From: Conidiobolus incongruus B7586
Lineage: Eukaryota; Entomophthoromycota; Entomophthoromycetes; Entomophthorales; Conidiobolaceae
Assembly (NCBI GenBank): GCA_000697335.1
Contig: JNEM01013752.1
Location: forward strand, 1 to 34,927
DNA length: 34,927 nucleotides
Reading direction: 5' to 3'
The notes beneath the pieces were generated by a model. That model did no database searches. It saw only the letters and a list, made by a program, of their open reading frames with translations, and had not been told where the DNA came from. Below are positions 31,479 through 34,927 of the stretch, piece by piece (position 1 is the stretch's first letter; every line of letters begins with the position of its first letter). Both the position numbers and the translations under genes were made by a program.

Positions 31479-31985
31479 ATGTTACTCAAATTCAATTCCT
31501 TAAGGTCGAACAGTTACCACAAAATGCGAGAAAACGACAGCGAGTTCCTCATCACCGAGGAGGACCGCACTACCAACCAATTCGAATTAAACGATTTTAA
31601 CACCAGCAGCAACAATTACATTAATTATAACGACCAGTTGACTGAATCCCAACTCCAGTATGAGGATAAATATATCAGAATTGATCACAATATGATAGAG
31701 TTGAAACATTACTACTTCCCTACCGGCAATAGTAAAATGATACCCATTAAAGAAATTCTGGATATAACCACACCGGAGGCAATGGGTGTTCCGTGGTGGG
31801 ATGTGATGATTTGGGGTAGAGGAATTCATAATATTTGGTGGGCTAAGGATTCTAACAGAGATCAAGGTAGATGCTCCAACACTATTTGTCTAAAGCAGAG
31901 GGGCGAAAAATGTATCAAAGCGTGTTCCGCTCTCGATCGCGAACGGGTTTTGAGAATTGTGAGATTTAGGCTAAATCTGAATTAA
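31479..31985 (+). CDS. Fungal PH-like domain protein, unknown function
   Basis: A single-exon 168-residue protein. The first 60 residues are polar and probably disordered (ENDSEFLITEEDRTTNQFEL). From about residue 64 a compact domain reads KYIRIDHNMIELKHYYFPTG, then KMIPIKEILDITTPEA, WWDVMIWGRGIHNIWWA, GEKCIKACSALDRERVLRIV. This order (a strand, HYYFPT, a basic IPL/IPIKEI turn, a WG...WWA segment and a final Arg-rich helix) is that of short PH-like proteins common in fungi and similar to bacterial PH-type domains. Ligand and role are unknown; there is no signal peptide or membrane segment, so it is likely intracellular. A second in-frame ATG at residue 16 (MRENDSEF) is an alternative start. 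Confidence 0.75.
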   Translation: MLLKFNSLRSNSYHKMRENDSEFLITEEDRTTNQFELNDFNTSSNNYINYNDQLTESQLQYEDKYIRIDHNMIELKHYYFPTGNSKMIPIKEILDITTPEAMGVPWWDVMIWGRGIHNIWWAKDSNRDQGRCSNTICLKQRGEKCIKACSALDRERVLRIVRFRLNLN

Positions 31986-32824
31986 TAAATATTCGTGACT
32001 TTTATTATTTATAGATATTGAACAATTGGTTATAGATAATTTTCTTCTATATTGTAACTAATTTTTAAATTTATATTATATTTCCAATTTCAATTTGTCC
32101 TATCTATTAATAATATATCAATATTTACTCATTAATGACTGTAATTACTTGGAATTAAAATTTAAAATCTAATATGATTATTCTAATTAAAATGGTAAAC
32201 CCTGGTTTATAGGTATTAAGTATTATAACTTAATCACAAATTTATAATTCATACTATATTATTATCAATATATTGATTTTACAAATTTCAAATTATTAAA
32301 TTATAAAAAATTTGAGTAAATTTATCAAATTAATAGTTCTAAATTATTTTGAGTTATAGTCATGGAGATTGAATATTAAGTCAACTTATTTGATGGATTA
32401 AAATGTCATTTATTTGCTCGAATATATTTGATATGAATTTTATAATTAATTGAATTAATTATCTAGTGATTGAAGCCCTGTATATGTTATTAACATTTTC
32501 AAGTCAATATTCTAGTCTAATTCACATCAATCAGCTTAATATCATAATAAGTTCTGTGATTTTATCAACTGATTTTTATTATTAACAAAATTATTTATAT
32601 GATATTGGTTTGTACACCTTTTTTTTCAAATATATCCTTGCATAATTTTTGTTTATAAAGCAATCTGGTAATTTAAATTTATTTTATTGTTTCATTAATA
32701 TATAGTTTTAGGTTATATATCAAGTTTCATGATATGAAATTATACTAAGTATATTTTTTAAATAATTTTTACATAATGCTAAGTTTAAAGTGAATGTTAG
32801 TTATTAAAACTACTTGAGAAAGTT
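31986..32824. other. AT-rich intergenic DNA
   Basis: Nothing recognised between the PH-like gene and the coding-like fragment that follows. Confidence 0.6.
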
Positions 32825-33135
32825 ATGTCCGGATTAGTTTATTTGAATGAGAGAGATCTAGGGAATTTCAGGCAACTGTTGATAAGGTAGAGGGTTAATT
32901 GATTTAAGTAAGATAGCTGGGAGGACCAAGATCAAGCTCGTTTGTTTAAAGATAGCTCTGATTTCGAATTGTATACAGGGTGAGTTGGGTAAGGTGATTT
33001 ATGAGATTCTCCAGTGGCTTGTGTCGTCAGCCAATTAAAAGATAGAGGAGAGAGCTGATATATGATGGTGGAATGATTTTTCTATTAGGTTGATGTAAGT
33101 ATACTTGGTAAGGAAGGAATCACCTGACTCAACAA
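32825..33135 (+). pseudogene. Coding-like relic, possibly from a retroelement
   Basis: About 310 bp with much lower AT content than its flanks. An ATG at 32825 opens MSGLVYLNERDLGNFRQLL, and the following parts look like protein (DQARLFKDSSDFELYTG; GKVIYEILQWLVSSA; WWNDFSIRL), but the stretch is broken in several places. A gag-like origin is possible, but I cannot show homology; a dead host gene is the alternative. No LTR or terminal repeat is seen next to it. Confidence 0.4.
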
Positions 33136-33638
33136 AATATTTGAAAAATAAGATATTTTATTACTATCCTCCAAAAGATAACAATATATTCTAATTTATT
33201 AACGTAAATTTAACAAATATGTGTATGAGTAACTTGTTTAATTATGATAAACTTAATGTTTTGTAATATAACAACCTATAGTTTGGTTCAATTGAATTAT
33301 TGCATAGATAATAGTTAATATATTTATTTCATTCTCTTAACTATTCTGTTTATTCTGGATTGATTCTTATTCCTTAAAATGTTATATTTTTTGATAAAAA
33401 GTTAATATAAGTTGATTTTAAAAATATTATTGCTTTTTTTAAATTGAATCAATTTATTATATAGATAAAATATATATTATATGATCATACAGGCAATATT
33501 ATTAATATTTAAAATGAAATATTTATTTTTATAAATAAATTTAAATGAAATTTATAATTGATTATATTTATCTAAAATTATTTAATTAAGTTTTAAAATT
33601 TAAATTATCTTTTTTAAAATCACTTATATTTTATTTAT
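33136..33638. other. AT-rich intergenic DNA
   Basis: Low-complexity A/T sequence up to the TA that flanks the second mariner copy; no feature recognised. Confidence 0.6.
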
Positions 33639-33640
33639 TA

Positions 33641-34921
33641 CTTTGTAATTTAAATAATAAGAATTTTTTATAATTGAAAAAAATAAACATTATAATATAT
33701 AAAAAATAAAAATAAATATACAATATAAAATTAATAATTTCTTTTATTTTTAACAAAGATTTATTTAAAAAATAAATCTTTTTATTAAAGACTGAAATTT
33801 CATATTTTATAAATTAATTAAATTTTGCTATAGAAATTTTCTTTCCTATAAGCTAGTTTTTTAATTGCTTAATATAATTATAATTATATAAGTTATAATC
33901 TAAAGAATATATTAGATATAGTAGTTTTTTCAACTTATTTTTAATTAGAAAGATTTTTATAACTTTAAATTAATATATTTTATAATTATCATATAAAATA
34001 ATAAGTTTTCTTAAATTATATTGAGCATACTAATTAAAAATAATTTTATTCAAAAAAGAAATATAAAGTTTACTATTAATTAATTTTCTTTTAAGAATTA
34101 AATAAAAATAACATATATTATTATTATTTATTATAATAATTAACATTTACTTATCAATAAAATATTTATTTTAAAAAATTTATAAAAAATGTTAATTTAA
34201 CTTAATTTAACATTTAGATTTATATTTTAATAAAAGATTATACAAAAAGATTTATAATTCATTAATTATAATAATTCACTATAAAAACCTTGGTTTTTAA
34301 TTATACTATAGTAAGTTTTATTTAATAATAGCTATTTTAACTTTTTTTAAGCTTTAATTAAATTATAAAGTATTTATTTTATATTTTTATTAATTAATTT
34401 TAATTTAAACTTTAATATATATAAAATACTTATATAATTAATATTAAAATATTTTGATAATTCTTTAGCTGAAATAAAAAACACTTTTTAATATATTTTT
34501 TTCTTTATTAATAATTAGAAGAGTAATTGTTGAAATTAATTTTTTAAATTTTAATATGTTTTAAATAATTTCTTTCTTAACTTTAAAAAAGTCTACCTAG
34601 TAATAAATTATTGATTTAAATAATACTTTAATATTAAAAGCTGCTTATAAATTTTAAATGATTTTAGAGGGTTTATGGTTAAGTTTTACTAATACTAAAA
34701 TAAAAAACTTTTCATGGTTACTATTTAATATAAGTATAATTAAATTAAACAACTAATTTTAAAAAATTATACTTTTAATCAAAAAAGTTATTATATATAT
34801 ATATATATAATTTAAAACTATTTATTCTCTTATTTATTTTGTATATATTTTTTTATTTGAAATTAATAATATGTTTAAAAAATCAGAAATTAAAAAATTT
34901 CTTATTTTTTTAATTCTATAG
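33641..34921 (-). mobile_element. mariner transposon copy 2, full length, heavily decayed
   Basis: Reverse complement aligns over the whole length with the copy at 2273-3576. Ends: CTATAGAATT at 34921 and, at the other end, CTTTGTAATT from 33641, with TA duplications at 34922-34923 and 33639-33640. It is 1281 bp. The internal (TA)n run, the segment CTTAACCATAAACCCTCTAA and the 3' part near 33720-33930 all align. It is more AT-rich than copy 1: the transposase ATG reads ATA and the Trp and Gln codons of the 3' part are largely gone. Most differences from copy 1 are C-to-T or G-to-A, mainly at CpA/TpG. No usable transposase frame remains. Confidence 0.9.
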
Positions 34922-34927
34922 TAATAA

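Overview
The window looks like nuclear DNA of a very AT-rich eukaryote, most likely an early-diverging fungus. The evidence is short spliceosomal introns (47-63 nt, GT...TAG), eukaryotic tRNA genes without encoded CCA, secreted proteins with C-terminal GPI-type tails, a Cys-rich secreted protein of a fungal type, a fungal-type PH-like protein and an Mo25/Hym1 gene. The lineage (for example Entomophthoromycotina or another Zoopagomycota group) is an inference from gene content, not a proof.

Layout. 1-2.3 kb: AT-rich DNA with a dead nucleoside hydrolase copy (minus strand). 2.27-3.58 kb: a complete but dead mariner DNA transposon. 4.59-5.73 kb: two inverted solo LTRs, one after the other, directly upstream of a tRNA-Arg gene. 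7.4-8.75 kb: a secreted HExxH metallopeptidase gene. 8.96-10.79 kb: two more identical tRNA-Arg(ACG) genes and a tRNA-Glu(TTC) gene with another solo LTR at its 5' side. 11.2-12.65 kb: a nine-exon Mo25 gene that single-frame ORF calling misses. 15.1-15.6 kb: a fragment of a second mariner type. 16.8-19.5 kb: two minus-strand genes, a Cys-rich GPI-type surface protein and a Ser-rich membrane protein with one intron. 19.5-22.96 kb: an AT-rich desert. 22.96-29.58 kb: a nucleoside hydrolase cluster (one pseudogene, then a signal-peptide form and a form without signal peptide). 30.5 kb: tRNA-Ser(AGA). 31.5-32 kb: a PH-like protein gene. 33.64-34.92 kb: a second full-length, more decayed mariner copy in the opposite direction.

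How parts relate. The nucleoside hydrolase copies form a birth-and-death family; the two intact members probably act inside and outside the cell on nucleosides, and with the secreted peptidase and the surface protein they suggest nutrient scavenging at the cell surface (inference). Two features stand out. First, three LTR insertions upstream of two tRNA genes fit one integration position, leaving exactly 10 nt before the mature tRNA 5' end, and one site was apparently used twice with the same five-base target. Second, the mariner transposase frame is free of frameshifts over 345 codons but holds 11 stops that fit C-to-T/G-to-A change, and differences between the two copies are mostly transitions at CpA/TpG. 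This looks like repeat-induced point mutation, a process not well established outside Dikarya.
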